Of a stretch of 64,000 nucleotides of DNA, positions 39,160 to 48,223 are shown piece after piece. The position numbers and the translations under genes were made by a program. Numbering within the stretch: position 1 is the first letter of the stretch; every line of letters starts with the position of its first letter. The notes beneath the pieces were generated by a model that saw only the letters and a program-made list of their open reading frames with translations, made no database searches and was not told the origin of the DNA. This DNA is from Tumebacillus algifaecis (GTDB lineage: Bacteria; Bacillota; Bacilli; Tumebacillales; Tumebacillaceae), in NCBI RefSeq assembly GCF_002243515.1, contig NZ_CP022657.1, positions 2,595,001 through 2,659,000 on the forward strand, read 5' to 3'.

Positions 39160-40217
39160 CTCAATCCCTCCACATACTCAGCATCAATTCCGGCAATATA
39201 GTGGGCGAGCAGTTTTCCGACTTCTTGGATGTCAGAATAGCGCACCGTCTCCACCGAAGTGTGCATATAGCGCAACGGAATCGAAACAAGCCCGGTCGGC
39301 ACGCCCGCACGCTGCACCTGCATCACCCATGCGTCAGTGCCGGTGTCATCTTCCAAAAATTCGAACGTATACGCCATTTCCAGACGCTCCGCCGTCTCTG
39401 TCAGCCCTTTGGTAATCTTGCGGTGAATGTTCGGGCCAACTGCGATCGCGGGTCCCGAACCGAGCGGGAATGTAGCATCGGATGGCGACCCTGGCATCTC
39501 GCCAAAAGTCACGTCGATCGCGATCCCAATATCGGGCTGCACACCATAGACCGCCTGACCTGCCCCGACTCGGCCGCGCTCTTCCTGCACGGTGCCAACC
39601 ACGTACACATCGACGCTGTGCTCCAAATTTTGCAGTTCGACCACACACTCCAACACCGAAGCGATGCTGGCGCGGTTGTCGAGCGCCTTGCCAGAGATGC
39701 GATCGAATTGCAGTTCCATCGGCTCGCGGCGAATGGTCACCGGATCACCTACGCTCACTTTTTCACGCACCATCTCTTCTGGCATGCCGATGTCGATGAA
39801 CAGCTCATCGAGCGACCACGCTTTGTCGCGCTCTTCCTTTGAGGTCAGATGCGGTGGCTTCGAGCCGACGATGCCGACATAGTCACCGCTCTTCGTATGT
39901 ACCATCACTTCCTGCGCTACCTGAGTGCGCGGATCGACACCGCCAAGTCTGGTCACGCGCAAAAAGCCCTGCGGCTCGATCTTCGTCACCATCAGACCGA
40001 TCTCGTCCATGTGGGCCGCGAGCATCACGCTTTTGCGCGGCGCCGTGCCTTTGCCCTCAATTTTTGCGATCAGATTGCCAATTTTATCGATCCGGATGTC
40101 ATCGGTAAAAGGCGTAAGCGCTTCCCGCAGTCGAGCGGCAATTCGGTCCTCATACCCCGGTATGCCCCACTCGGCCATCAAGCCTTTCATCACTTCACGA
40201 ATGTTGTGCTGGCTCAA
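39141..40217 (-). CDS. M42-family aminopeptidase
   Basis: 358 residues with an intact site: LAAHMDEIG near residue 66, ALDNRAS, TVQEERGRVG and RYMHTSVE. First gene of the three-paralog operon. The sequence differs strongly from the other two copies, so they are old duplicates with likely different specificity. Confidence 0.88.
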   Translation of the reverse strand: MSQHNIREVMKGLMAEWGIPGYEDRIAARLREALTPFTDDIRIDKIGNLIAKIEGKGTAPRKSVMLAAHMDEIGLMVTKIEPQGFLRVTRLGGVDPRTQVAQEVMVHTKSGDYVGIVGSKPPHLTSKEERDKAWSLDELFIDIGMPEEMVREKVSVGDPVTIRREPMELQFDRISGKALDNRASIASVLECVVELQNLEHSVDVYVVGTVQEERGRVGAGQAVYGVQPDIGIAIDVTFGEMPGSPSDATFPLGSGPAIAVGPNIHRKITKGLTETAERLEMAYTFEFLEDDTGTDAWVMQVQRAGVPTGLVSIPLRYMHTSVETVRYSDIQEVGKLLAHYIAGIDAEYVEGLSCYLKD

Positions 40218-40272
40218 GATTTCAACCCCTTTTTCTCAAACTCCGACAATGTAGTATAACCTGACGATCATG

Positions 40273-40308
40273 AAAAAAAGAACGGACTAGACACCCAGTC
40301 TGCCGTTC
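40273..40308 (-). terminator. Terminator after the small membrane protein gene
   Basis: A GAACGG/CCGTTC stem extended by AGAC/GTCT is followed by seven T residues on the minus strand. Confidence 0.75.
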
Positions 40309-40330
40309 ATCATCCTTATTCACAATGCGT

Positions 40331-40651
40331 CTACCGCTTCGACTCCTTGGAGCGCAGCGGAGCGATCATTAAAAGCGAAAGACGGAAACTGCGCGCATGC
40401 AAATACTCGCCAAGCATGGCGGACAGCACTGTCGAAATGAAACTGACCGCTAGCACGGACGCATCTGGCCACAAGCGCTCCATCACGCTCATCGTCACAA
40501 ACAAGCTGGCAGCCGTCCCTGCTGCAAGCGAACATGCATAGCCTAAGAGAGCGCTCCAAGCTTGTCCGAACAACTGGGCGCGCATCTGCAAACGAACTCC
40601 CCATGTATAGAGCAGATAAACAACTGCTGCGATCAACAAGAAATTCAGCAT
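40331..40651 (-). CDS. Small membrane protein of unknown function
   Basis: 106 residues with three hydrophobic segments (about 2-20, 33-55 and 64-82) and a basic tail. No family recognised. It has its own terminator and lies upstream of the M42 operon. Confidence 0.55.
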   Translation of the reverse strand: MLNFLLIAAVVYLLYTWGVRLQMRAQLFGQAWSALLGYACSLAAGTAASLFVTMSVMERLWPDASVLAVSFISTVLSAMLGEYLHARSFRLSLLMIAPLRSKESKR

Positions 40652-40792
40652 GATGCGCTCATCCTTTCATTGGGCAGTGGCCTACCAAAGCATACTCTTA
40701 TTTTATCAATCACAGAATAGATGGTCAAATTGCGTAAAAGAGCCTGATTCTGCGCATACTAGCCCAAACTGGCTGATAAGGAAGTGTTTGCT

Positions 40793-40996
40793 ATGAAAAT
40801 GACGATTTCAGAAGCGATCGACTATTTGGAAGCAAAAGGCTTCATGGTCAAAGGGTACGACTTTCCAGAAGGCGAGTCGAGCGCAGGAGAACCTGCCTGT
40901 GCCAAACAGTATCGCGTTCTTCAAGGCGACTACGATACCGGGATGCTCGTTTCCTCGCAGTTGATCGAAGTCGCAACACGCATGAAAGCGCACTGA
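40793..40996 (+). CDS. Small conserved-looking protein of unknown function
   Basis: 67 residues. The ATG at 40793 has AAGGAAG eight bases upstream; the GTG at 40784 does not. The sequence opens with a helix (ISEAIDYLEAKGFMV) and is soluble. I do not recognise a family. It faces away from the membrane protein gene. Confidence 0.6.
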   Translation: MKMTISEAIDYLEAKGFMVKGYDFPEGESSAGEPACAKQYRVLQGDYDTGMLVSSQLIEVATRMKAH

Positions 40997-41353
40997 TCCT
41001 ACTCGATTCAAACCTCCCCTCTGTGCTAGACTAGTAGACATGGAGATTTCTTACAACCTACCCCTCGCATCACGTGACCTAGCACACCGCGTCAGGTAGC
41101 AAGATCAGGAGCACAATGCTCAGCAGACCTGTCACCCGACCGCGCTGCGCTGCACGACGCGGTAGTACCGTTCGCCAGCTGGGTCTTCGCTTGCTTTCCC
41201 TCGCTTCTGACGACGACCTGAGCGATCCGGTTGTTGCGCAGAAAGAAGTCAGCTGGCTACCCGAAACGACAGCAGCAGGAAAAGGATGCGCCTTTCTGGA
41301 AAAACGGTGCAGGTCACTGCATTCATCAAATCCCATCGTGGAGGCTACCAATC
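40997..41353. other. Intergenic region without a recognisable gene
   Basis: 357 bp between two short plus-strand genes. It includes frames on both strands without ribosome binding sites or family signatures. A promoter for the gene at 41354 is presumably here, but I could not fix it. Confidence 0.45.
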
Positions 41354-41812
41354 ATGGAACCCAAATTTGCAGAAAAAGGCGCTTTTACCATCGTTGGCAT
41401 AGAACTCACAGCCAACTATCTCGAGATGCACCTTGTCGGTGAACTCTGGAAACGATTCGTCCCCCGTTTCCATGAAGTGCAACATGTCATCAATTCACAT
41501 AACACCTGGGGCGTCACATGGAATCGCCAAAATGACTTCACCTACGTCGCCTGCTTCGAAGTCAGCGAGCCCTCCAATCTCCCAGAAGGCATGGTCACCC
41601 GTGAAGTTCCGGGGAGCCGCTACGCGGTGTTCACGCATCATGGAAAAATCGACACCACCAGCCAAACCTACCACTATGCCTTTGACACTTGGTTCAAGCA
41701 AAGCGGCTACGAACACGACTTCACTTTGCCCAGTCTCGAACTTTATGACGACCGATTTTTAGGCACCGACAACGAGGAATCGCAGATGGAGATCTGGCTG
41801 CCGATAAAATAG
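41354..41812 (+). CDS. GyrI-like / effector-binding-domain protein
   Basis: 152 residues as a stand-alone AraC-type effector-binding (GyrI-like) domain. The layout of alternating strands with WGVTWN, TYVACFEV, VPGSRYAVFTHHG and the end ELYDDRF matches that superfamily. Such domains bind small hydrophobic or cationic molecules, and stand-alone forms act as ligand sinks or gyrase inhibitors. No DNA-binding domain is attached. The ATG follows GGAGG with a nine-base spacer. Confidence 0.78.
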   Translation: MEPKFAEKGAFTIVGIELTANYLEMHLVGELWKRFVPRFHEVQHVINSHNTWGVTWNRQNDFTYVACFEVSEPSNLPEGMVTREVPGSRYAVFTHHGKIDTTSQTYHYAFDTWFKQSGYEHDFTLPSLELYDDRFLGTDNEESQMEIWLPIK

Positions 41813-41818
41813 AAAAAG

Positions 41819-41885
41819 CGCCCTTCAAATGAACATATCCGCTGTCTACTTTAACAGGAATATGTTCAAAGCGAGGGGCCTTTTT
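41819..41885. terminator. Long bidirectional terminator
   Basis: An imperfect hairpin about 20 pairs long, including TGAACATATCC with GGAATATGTTCA, has five T residues on the plus side and five A residues on the other. It can end both the GyrI-like gene and the convergent amidase transcript. Confidence 0.75.
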
Positions 41886-42215
41886 CTTTGAAAGCAAGCG
41901 GCGCGCATGTTCTTCGAGCAGGCCATTCGAGGTGTACGGCCTGTCCGTTTTCCGCTCAACTTCACGTATAAAATCGAATGTGGTACCTATATTCAAACGG
42001 TCTCCACGAGATTGTGACCCGTTCAGCGCCACTTGCCGTTCCTACGTTTTCGTACTTCTCACATCGAGTGGTTGAAACTTACTGAACGCAAAGAACGGAT
42101 CGAATTCACCAACAAGCTTGGCCCTTGTGCATCGTGCACCTCGTTATTCAGGCCCACACTAAGCACCTCACTGCGCTGAGGAACCGTACCAGCTTTTGCT
42201 CCACGGACAGATCCT
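41886..42215. other. Intergenic region between convergent genes
   Basis: 330 bp without a start codon supported by a ribosome binding site. A short minus-strand reading near 41890-42030 looks protein-like but crosses the terminator and the end of the GyrI-like gene, so I do not call it. Confidence 0.4.
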
Positions 42216-43340
42216 TTACCTCTGCCCACTTACCGCAAAATACTCATCAATCCCAGCGGCGAACTCCACCGCAAACTGTTGCTGCAGGGAGGCATCTTTC
42301 AACTTGGTCAGATCACTCGCGTTCGATAGGAAGCCAATTTCCACCAACACAGCCGGAACCGTATTTTTCCGGAGCACATAGAAATTGCTGTCCTTCGCAC
42401 CGCGATTGTACGTCCCAAGCGCCCGAACTGCATGCTTTTGAATGATGCCTGCCAACTGCTTGCTTTGCACAGGAAACGGATTGACGCTACCGTCATACGT
42501 GTTGGTCGTGTTGTAGTAGGTTTCCGTTCCGTACGTTGCAGGGTTGGTAAACGAATTTGCATGTACCGAAACGAACAGGTTCGCATTGTTCGCCTTCGAA
42601 ATATTTACCCGAGCCTGCAACTCCTTGACCAGATCGGACGTGTAAGGATCAACCTCCACATCGCTCTCCCTCGCCATCACGACCTTGTAGCCGCGCTTGA
42701 TCAACTCTTCTTTCGCTTTCATGCTGAAGGAGAGCACAATCGACTTCTCTTGCGTTCCATCCGCGGCGATCGCCCCCGGGTCTTTCCCTCCATGACCTGG
42801 ATCGAGCACGAGCGTCTTCACCGTGTAATTGTCCCACACCCACCGCTCATCCTCGATCTGACGCACCGACGATCCTGCCCACAACCGTGCATACGCGACC
42901 GCCTCGTCAAACAGTTTGTACTCTCTCAGCATCCGTTCTCCTTGATAGACCCGATACTTCGGATAGTTATCCCACAGCCAAGAACCTTGCCATGTCCGCA
43001 CCGACGAACGAGCCCACAGTTTCGCGTAGTCCATGGCGGCCGATTGCGTCGTAAATTCTTTGAGCAGCCGCTCGCCTTGAAACACATGAAACCGCGGGTA
43101 GTTGTCCCACACCCACAGGTTGCCTGCAATTTTGATCACGGATGAATGATCCCACAACTTCGCATAAGCGACCGCCTCGTTGAACGTGGCGAAACTCTTC
43201 AAATAGGTACTTCTCTGCAAAACGTTATATTGATTTGTGGTCGTCGTCACTGTCGTCGTTGCAGCCTCCGTTGCCGAAACGCTCCCTACCAATAACAGTC
43301 CTGCCAATAGAAGGCTGATGTAGTTCTTCATGATCGTCAT
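42216..43340 (-). CDS. Secreted N-acetylmuramoyl-L-alanine amidase with three N-terminal repeats
   Basis: 374 residues. A signal peptide (about 1-27) precedes three repeats of about 46 residues (about 38-172), each built on F-x-E-A-V-A-Y-A-x-L-W and ending in WDNY. These probably bind the cell wall. The catalytic Amidase_3 domain (about 175-370) shows the zinc-binding HGGKDPG, the Glu of TQEKSI, SVHAN and the catalytic Glu in VLVEIGFLSN. It would cleave the bond between muramic acid and the stem peptide. It is not part of the RiPP operon, which ends upstream at a terminator. Confidence 0.9.
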   Translation of the reverse strand: MTIMKNYISLLLAGLLLVGSVSATEAATTTVTTTTNQYNVLQRSTYLKSFATFNEAVAYAKLWDHSSVIKIAGNLWVWDNYPRFHVFQGERLLKEFTTQSAAMDYAKLWARSSVRTWQGSWLWDNYPKYRVYQGERMLREYKLFDEAVAYARLWAGSSVRQIEDERWVWDNYTVKTLVLDPGHGGKDPGAIAADGTQEKSIVLSFSMKAKEELIKRGYKVVMARESDVEVDPYTSDLVKELQARVNISKANNANLFVSVHANSFTNPATYGTETYYNTTNTYDGSVNPFPVQSKQLAGIIQKHAVRALGTYNRGAKDSNFYVLRKNTVPAVLVEIGFLSNASDLTKLKDASLQQQFAVEFAAGIDEYFAVSGQR

Positions 43341-43611
43341 TCTTCCTCCTGGTTACCGATTTGCGCATGACCCCCTCTTCGACAAACTTCGACACGAACC
43401 TGTTCAAATTGCTACAGATAGTCCCCCCTCCGCGCAAAAATGGGGCCAATGACATATCTGGACCTGTCGGGTTCAGGACAAATCACAATAAAAAAGGTAC
43501 CGGAGTAAGGAAACTGGTCGGTTGACAAAGGAAAGCGAAGTCCGAAACATGCACTTCGAGGAGGTCCAACTACTCCTGGCTTCCTCATGCCCCGATCCCA
43601 TTTGGGCAAAT
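43341..43611. other. Intergenic region between the RiPP operon terminator and the amidase gene
   Basis: About 270 bp. It must hold the amidase promoter, which I could not place with confidence. No gene seen. Confidence 0.4.
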
Positions 43612-43636
43612 AAAAAGCTGTCCTACAAAGGACAGC
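43612..43636 (-). terminator. Terminator of the RiPP operon
   Basis: A GAGCTGTCC/GGACAGCT hairpin followed by five T residues on the minus strand, 35 bp past the permease stop. Confidence 0.85.
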
Positions 43637-43670
43637 TCTCATCTATTGCTGTTCGATTCGGTCGTTCACA

Positions 43671-44414
43671 TCAATCCCATTGGAATTTTTTAACCCCGAT
43701 CAATGCACCGACGATGAAAATCCCGGCCAAAACCAGCGTCGGCATAACTGCCGCCTCGGTGTACAGATTACCAACCCAGCCAAGCTGAAGCAGATCTTTC
43801 ACATAGGTCATCGGGATGAAGTTCGAGATCGTCTGCACCACAGCGGGCATCGAATCGAGCGGCATTGTAGAACCGGAGAGGAACATCATCGGATACATCG
43901 CCACCATCGAGATCGCCATCGCAGTTTGCATGCGCTTCGCAATGCTGGCGATCAGGAAACCCATCGAGAAAAACGCGAGCGAGCAAAGAATCATGGCAAG
44001 AACAAATTGGAATAGCGTATCGGTGATGGTCGCATCAAACATATATTTAGCGATCAAAATGATCTCCAGCGTACCGATCAGAATACAGAAAAACCCTTTG
44101 GTGATGATCGCAGAAAACACGTACGATGATTTGAGCGGTGTACCGCGCAGTCGTTTGTAAATGCCCTTTTCCCGGTCGATGACCACCTGTAGACCGATTG
44201 TGAAAAAGCCGGTCGTAAACATGACGATCGACACCATGCCAGGGATGTACGTATCGATGAAACTATAACCGTCGTACGTTTCCCCGCCAAACATCGTGCC
44301 GAAAAAGATAAAGCTTACCGCTGGCAAGAGGAACGTGAAGAAGACGAAGAGGATCTCGCGGAAGAAGAGCTTGATCTCCATTTTCGTATGTGTAAGCATT
44401 GCTGTCAGGTTCAT
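43671..44414 (-). CDS. ABC-2 type transporter permease
   Basis: 247 residues with six membrane segments in the ABC-2 arrangement (about 18-40, 52-75, 98-125, 134-158, 165-190 and 220-242). It pairs with the ATPase 5 bp upstream and is the last gene of the RiPP operon. It would export the peptide or protect the producer. The predicted membrane domain has no peptidase part, so leader removal needs another enzyme. Confidence 0.9.
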   Translation of the reverse strand: MNLTAMLTHTKMEIKLFFREILFVFFTFLLPAVSFIFFGTMFGGETYDGYSFIDTYIPGMVSIVMFTTGFFTIGLQVVIDREKGIYKRLRGTPLKSSYVFSAIITKGFFCILIGTLEIILIAKYMFDATITDTLFQFVLAMILCSLAFFSMGFLIASIAKRMQTAMAISMVAMYPMMFLSGSTMPLDSMPAVVQTISNFIPMTYVKDLLQLGWVGNLYTEAAVMPTLVLAGIFIVGALIGVKKFQWD

Positions 44415-44419
44415 CAGAC

Positions 44420-45154
44420 CTACGCTCCCTTCGTCGCCGCAGCAATTTCCACGTACACGTCATCCATCGTACCTTGGCCGCTCGGCAACATCTTGATCAG
44501 GTTGGCTGGCGTGTCGCAAGCGACAAGTTCACCACTGCGGATCACGGCCACCCGATCACAATACTTGTTTGCTTCTTCCATATAATGAGTGGAGAGCAAA
44601 ATCGTTTTGCCTTCCCCTCTTAACTGGAGGATGATCTCCCAAAGATCATGTCTCGCCTTCGGGTCCAACCCAGTCGTCGGCTCATCCAAAAAGATGATCT
44701 CCGGATCGTTGATCAGCGCCAAGGCCAGCGCAGTGCGCTGTTGCCAGCCACCCGAAAGCTTTTTTACAAATTGCTTCAGGTAGGGCTCCAAGCCGAGGAG
44801 ACGAATGATCTCCTTCGAGTCGCGCGTCTTCTTATAGTACGATTGGAACAGATTGATCGCTTCGCCGACTCGGATTCGATCATAGAGCGAAGTTTTCTGC
44901 AATTGAATGCCGATCTTCTCTTTTAATTCCATCGGCTGCTTCTTTACATCATGTCCGAGCACACTCACCGAACCGGACGTCGGTTCGATCAGTCCCATCA
45001 TCATCTCGAGGGTTGTCGTCTTCCCGGCACCGTTTGCTCCGATGATGCCGAGAACTTCACCCTTGTATACATTCAACGAGATACCCCGTACGGCCTGTAC
45101 CGTCCCATAGGTCTTCTTGGCATCGTGTAGTTCGATCACCGTTTGTTCGTTCAC
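44420..45154 (-). CDS. ABC transporter ATP-binding protein
   Basis: 244 residues. Walker A GANGAGKTT is near residue 40, the signature LSGGWQQR near 135 and Walker B IIFLDEP near 155. It resembles DrrA/bacteriocin-export ATPases. The GTG start overlaps the stop of the ThiF-like gene by 4 bp. Confidence 0.93.
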   Translation of the reverse strand: MNEQTVIELHDAKKTYGTVQAVRGISLNVYKGEVLGIIGANGAGKTTTLEMMMGLIEPTSGSVSVLGHDVKKQPMELKEKIGIQLQKTSLYDRIRVGEAINLFQSYYKKTRDSKEIIRLLGLEPYLKQFVKKLSGGWQQRTALALALINDPEIIFLDEPTTGLDPKARHDLWEIILQLRGEGKTILLSTHYMEEANKYCDRVAVIRSGELVACDTPANLIKMLPSGQGTMDDVYVEIAAATKGA

Positions 45155-46317
45155 GTTGCTACCTCCTCACTGATCTGCTGCTCCGCCTGGCACCCGCATA
45201 CTGCACAACGCGGCTTCTTGACGATCGGATGCAGAGTCGCATCGAATGTCCGCATATCCATCTGCAGTTGTCTGTTTATCGTCAGGCTGGACTCTGTTTC
45301 AATACGTTGCGGCATGTTTCCAACAAGGTTCGGCACGTCAGATGCGAGCATTCCCGCTGCGACATCGGCAAAGGTCGGGCTGATCGAAAGCACAGCCTGT
45401 GCATCAGTATCGACGAGATGTTTGACATACTGGTCATACGAAGCCGGGTTGGCCAGCCTGCTGCGACGATCGCTTTCCAAGCAATGAAAACAGCCGGTGC
45501 GACCTGGCAGAAAAGTCGGCCCGATCTGGACGTTCCACCCGTCGATCATGATCATCGACCAAGTGATGTTCCGTTCGAGCGCCGCCCGATTCACCGCCTC
45601 ATACAAAGCCGGAACAAAAGCATCCTCGGCCACAAGCACCAGCGTCCGACCTTCCATCAAACGGTGCAATCCTTCCTCATCGCGCACTTGCCAGTCATGC
45701 CCGGACGCGCGTTGCACTCCGGCCATGCGATTTAAACTGTCGGCCAGAGCCGTTGCACGCATCTCACCGAGCTCTGTGAACGCGTAAGCCATCGAATGTC
45801 GGTGGTCATCCTCGGTGACCGTTCGTCCGTCGGCGACCGCCACGTGACCTGCACCAAGCTGCATCAGACCAGCCGCCAGTCGGCTACCGATCATCCCAGC
45901 ACCGAGCACGAGAATGTTCGCCTCAGCAAGCTCCTCCTGATAAAAGAATCGCGCTGTAGGACGCGTACCCATCAGATGCGGCAGCCATCGTTCCTCTCGA
46001 GTGCGTTGATCGGCAATCGGGGTCGGGGATTCTATCAAAAACGAGCGGCGCAGTGCGGCTGCAATTTTCAAACAGTCCTCGCGGCGTTCATCAGGAACGC
46101 TGGACATCATGTCCTGCAACGTGCGAGTGCCGTCCATTTCGCCAAAGACTTCTTGCAGCCAAGTCTCTCCAACATGTGCACCGATGCGGGCTAGACTGTC
46201 ACCCCAATGAATGTGTCGAACCTGCATTTCATGAGCTTCTGGAAAACTAAAAAAATAACCATCGCGCAACATATAATATGAATTCAACAGCTTGGTTAGA
46301 AAACCCTCTTTATCCAT
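45151..46317 (-). CDS. ThiF/E1-like protein of the azole RiPP pathway
   Basis: 388 residues. A leader-binding-type N-terminal region (about 1-115) precedes an E1-like Rossmann fold (ILVLGAGMIGSRLAAGL near residue 135). A zinc site is suggested by CFHC near residue 280 and CAVCGC at the end. This is the Ocin-ThiF-like type that presents precursor leaders to YcaO enzymes. A second E1-like protein is encoded at 51793. It starts right after the SagB-type gene and its end overlaps the ATPase gene. Confidence 0.8.
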   Translation of the reverse strand: MDKEGFLTKLLNSYYMLRDGYFFSFPEAHEMQVRHIHWGDSLARIGAHVGETWLQEVFGEMDGTRTLQDMMSSVPDERREDCLKIAAALRRSFLIESPTPIADQRTREERWLPHLMGTRPTARFFYQEELAEANILVLGAGMIGSRLAAGLMQLGAGHVAVADGRTVTEDDHRHSMAYAFTELGEMRATALADSLNRMAGVQRASGHDWQVRDEEGLHRLMEGRTLVLVAEDAFVPALYEAVNRAALERNITWSMIMIDGWNVQIGPTFLPGRTGCFHCLESDRRSRLANPASYDQYVKHLVDTDAQAVLSISPTFADVAAGMLASDVPNLVGNMPQRIETESSLTINRQLQMDMRTFDATLHPIVKKPRCAVCGCQAEQQISEEVAT

Positions 46318-47220
46318 TTATACTCCTCCTTCCCGCCCGATCGGAATCATGTACAGCGCCGCGCGCTCCACGCCGTCCAGCTGTAAAAACTGATTGACCC
46401 GTTCATCATAAAACCCAGCTAGCGTGACGCCCGTCATGCCAAGCGCCGTGGAAACCAACATGATGTTTTGCGCGGCATGACCCGCCTCGAGCAGCGTCAA
46501 GCGATAAGCACGCGCCCCGTATTTGTCAGACTGATGGCGAAAATCGGCCGCGAGGAAAAAATGAACGGCAGCCAGACTGTAGTCCTGCTTGATAAAGCCT
46601 GGATTGCTGTTCGGATCGGTCGAGGCGGTCATTCCGGCGATCTGCACGCTAAAGTCCCCCGCGACCTGCAGATAGAGTCGGTTTAAATACGGACAGAACC
46701 GATAGAGGCCCTGCTCCAGTCCTTGCACCTGATGCAGATAGAGATAGAACTGCACCGGATAGAGCGCACCGCCCGACGGATAGCTGCGCAGACGAAGTTG
46801 CAATTCCTTCGCTCCGTCTGGCACCGTCTTCAGCGCGTTGGTTCCCAACGCGTATTTGAGCAACAAGATCAGCTCTTCCCGTTCGATCGGCATCGTGAAA
46901 TCCCATGAGCTTCTGCGACTGAGCAAGACGTCGCCAAACGCTCCTGGCAACGGCGGCAGTTCTTCAAAACGAGGGAGATCGAAGTAGTGTTCGGTCGCGT
47001 CCTCCATCACATCGGGCACCGAGTATTTGTCCAACGGCAACTGCAACGACATCAGATCGGGATCGAACTTGCTGTTTGCATGATACATTTCTGCAAGGTG
47101 AAACGGGTTGTCTATCTCGCTTCGCTTGAGCTCCATGCGCTCCTGCACAGACGAGGCCCGTCTGGATGCGGCCAGCCAACGCCCTTCGCGTATGTTATGG
47201 TGCGGCCCGTTGCTCTCCAT
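46318..47220 (-). CDS. SagB-type azoline dehydrogenase
   Basis: 300 residues of the nitroreductase fold. FMN-binding features include SRRSSWDF near residue 108, SYPSGGALYPVQFY near 148 and GHAAQNIMLVSTALGMTG near 245. SagB-type enzymes oxidise azolines to azoles after YcaO cyclisation. The ATG overlaps the stop of the upstream gene by 1 bp (TGATG). Confidence 0.9.
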   Translation of the reverse strand: MESNGPHHNIREGRWLAASRRASSVQERMELKRSEIDNPFHLAEMYHANSKFDPDLMSLQLPLDKYSVPDVMEDATEHYFDLPRFEELPPLPGAFGDVLLSRRSSWDFTMPIEREELILLLKYALGTNALKTVPDGAKELQLRLRSYPSGGALYPVQFYLYLHQVQGLEQGLYRFCPYLNRLYLQVAGDFSVQIAGMTASTDPNSNPGFIKQDYSLAAVHFFLAADFRHQSDKYGARAYRLTLLEAGHAAQNIMLVSTALGMTGVTLAGFYDERVNQFLQLDGVERAALYMIPIGREGGV

Positions 47221-48209
47221 CAGCGCCCCTCCTCTACCGTCGTGACCTGACGGGCCGCCGCCAGATGAAGCATGCAGCTCAGATAGTGTTCATAAGACAT
47301 CAGCACACCCAATCGGTTGTTGGTCATATGGATCTGTGACACTGCAATCGAGGCGATCGCATAGCGTCGGCGGCGCTCATGATCGACCGGATCATCATCG
47401 TAGGGGCAGACCAGTTCACCGCGCAGTGCGATCTCTTCATAGCGAGCGAAGGCCGCCTTGAGGTGATCGACCCACTGCCGGTAGAACATGAACTCCTGAT
47501 CAGAATCGACAAACTCGACCAGGGTGCGAAAGCGCGTGACCCACATGTCGCGCTGCCGTTCGAACATCTCCCCGATCTTGGCACGCTGCTCGTCCGGTTT
47601 GTCAACGAACCCCTGCCAACTGTACATGTATCGTTCAAAAAACATCCCGACATCCTCTGCGCGCACACCGAGGCAGAGCGCCGTCAAGAGCATCATGTCC
47701 ATCGCGATGTTCATCCGCTTTTGGTACTCACCTCGCGTCGCCTGCAACACCTGCTCCACAATATCGCTAGAATGGGTGAACAGGTCTTCGCTCACCGCCA
47801 TCGCCTTGATTCCACCATAGCGTTTGAACTCCGGTTCATAAGGCAGGTTGACGATGCTACCATTGCCATACCAAGAGAGGCTGTCTTGATCGACCGCTTC
47901 GCCGTCAAATTTGTGATTGGCATAGTACGTCGAAGCATCCATCTCCTGTTGCGGCAGATTGGCGGCGATGAAAGCGGCAGCCTGTTCCCGAATATAAGTC
48001 TCTACCTGTTCGGAAGGCTGCAAAAAGCGGATGCGGATATGGGGGCCTCCATCCCAGTAGCGCAGGAAGAACCATTCGTTACAATGACCCTCCGCCTGCA
48101 GTTTGCGCACCGCCGGCATCAGGCAGTCAAGCAGCAGGTCGTCCTGTTTTTCAAAATGGTGATAAAAAATATGGAGGGCTGTCCACTCCCGCTCCGTTGG
48201 CGCTGTCAT
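47220..48209 (-). CDS. Thiopeptide-type bacteriocin biosynthesis protein (LanB C-terminal-like)
   Basis: 329 residues. The N-terminal HIFYHHFEKQDDLLLDCL and the YEPEFKRYGG motif near residue 130 match the SpaB_C/thiopeptide-type family. In thiopeptide pathways such free-standing proteins either remove glutamate from glutamylated Ser/Thr (TbtC role) or close the pyridine by formal [4+2] cycloaddition (TclM/TbtD role). This copy keeps the canonical PExxRYGG signature. I infer one of these two roles; the homologue at 53642 would take the other. Confidence 0.85.
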   Translation of the reverse strand: MTAPTEREWTALHIFYHHFEKQDDLLLDCLMPAVRKLQAEGHCNEWFFLRYWDGGPHIRIRFLQPSEQVETYIREQAAAFIAANLPQQEMDASTYYANHKFDGEAVDQDSLSWYGNGSIVNLPYEPEFKRYGGIKAMAVSEDLFTHSSDIVEQVLQATRGEYQKRMNIAMDMMLLTALCLGVRAEDVGMFFERYMYSWQGFVDKPDEQRAKIGEMFERQRDMWVTRFRTLVEFVDSDQEFMFYRQWVDHLKAAFARYEEIALRGELVCPYDDDPVDHERRRRYAIASIAVSQIHMTNNRLGVLMSYEHYLSCMLHLAAARQVTTVEEGR

Positions 48210-48223
48210 CCTGTCTCCTCCCT

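Noticed and set aside
41721..42032. A 103-codon minus-strand frame with protein-like composition
   Set aside because: It crosses a strong terminator and the end of the GyrI-like gene and has no ribosome binding site.
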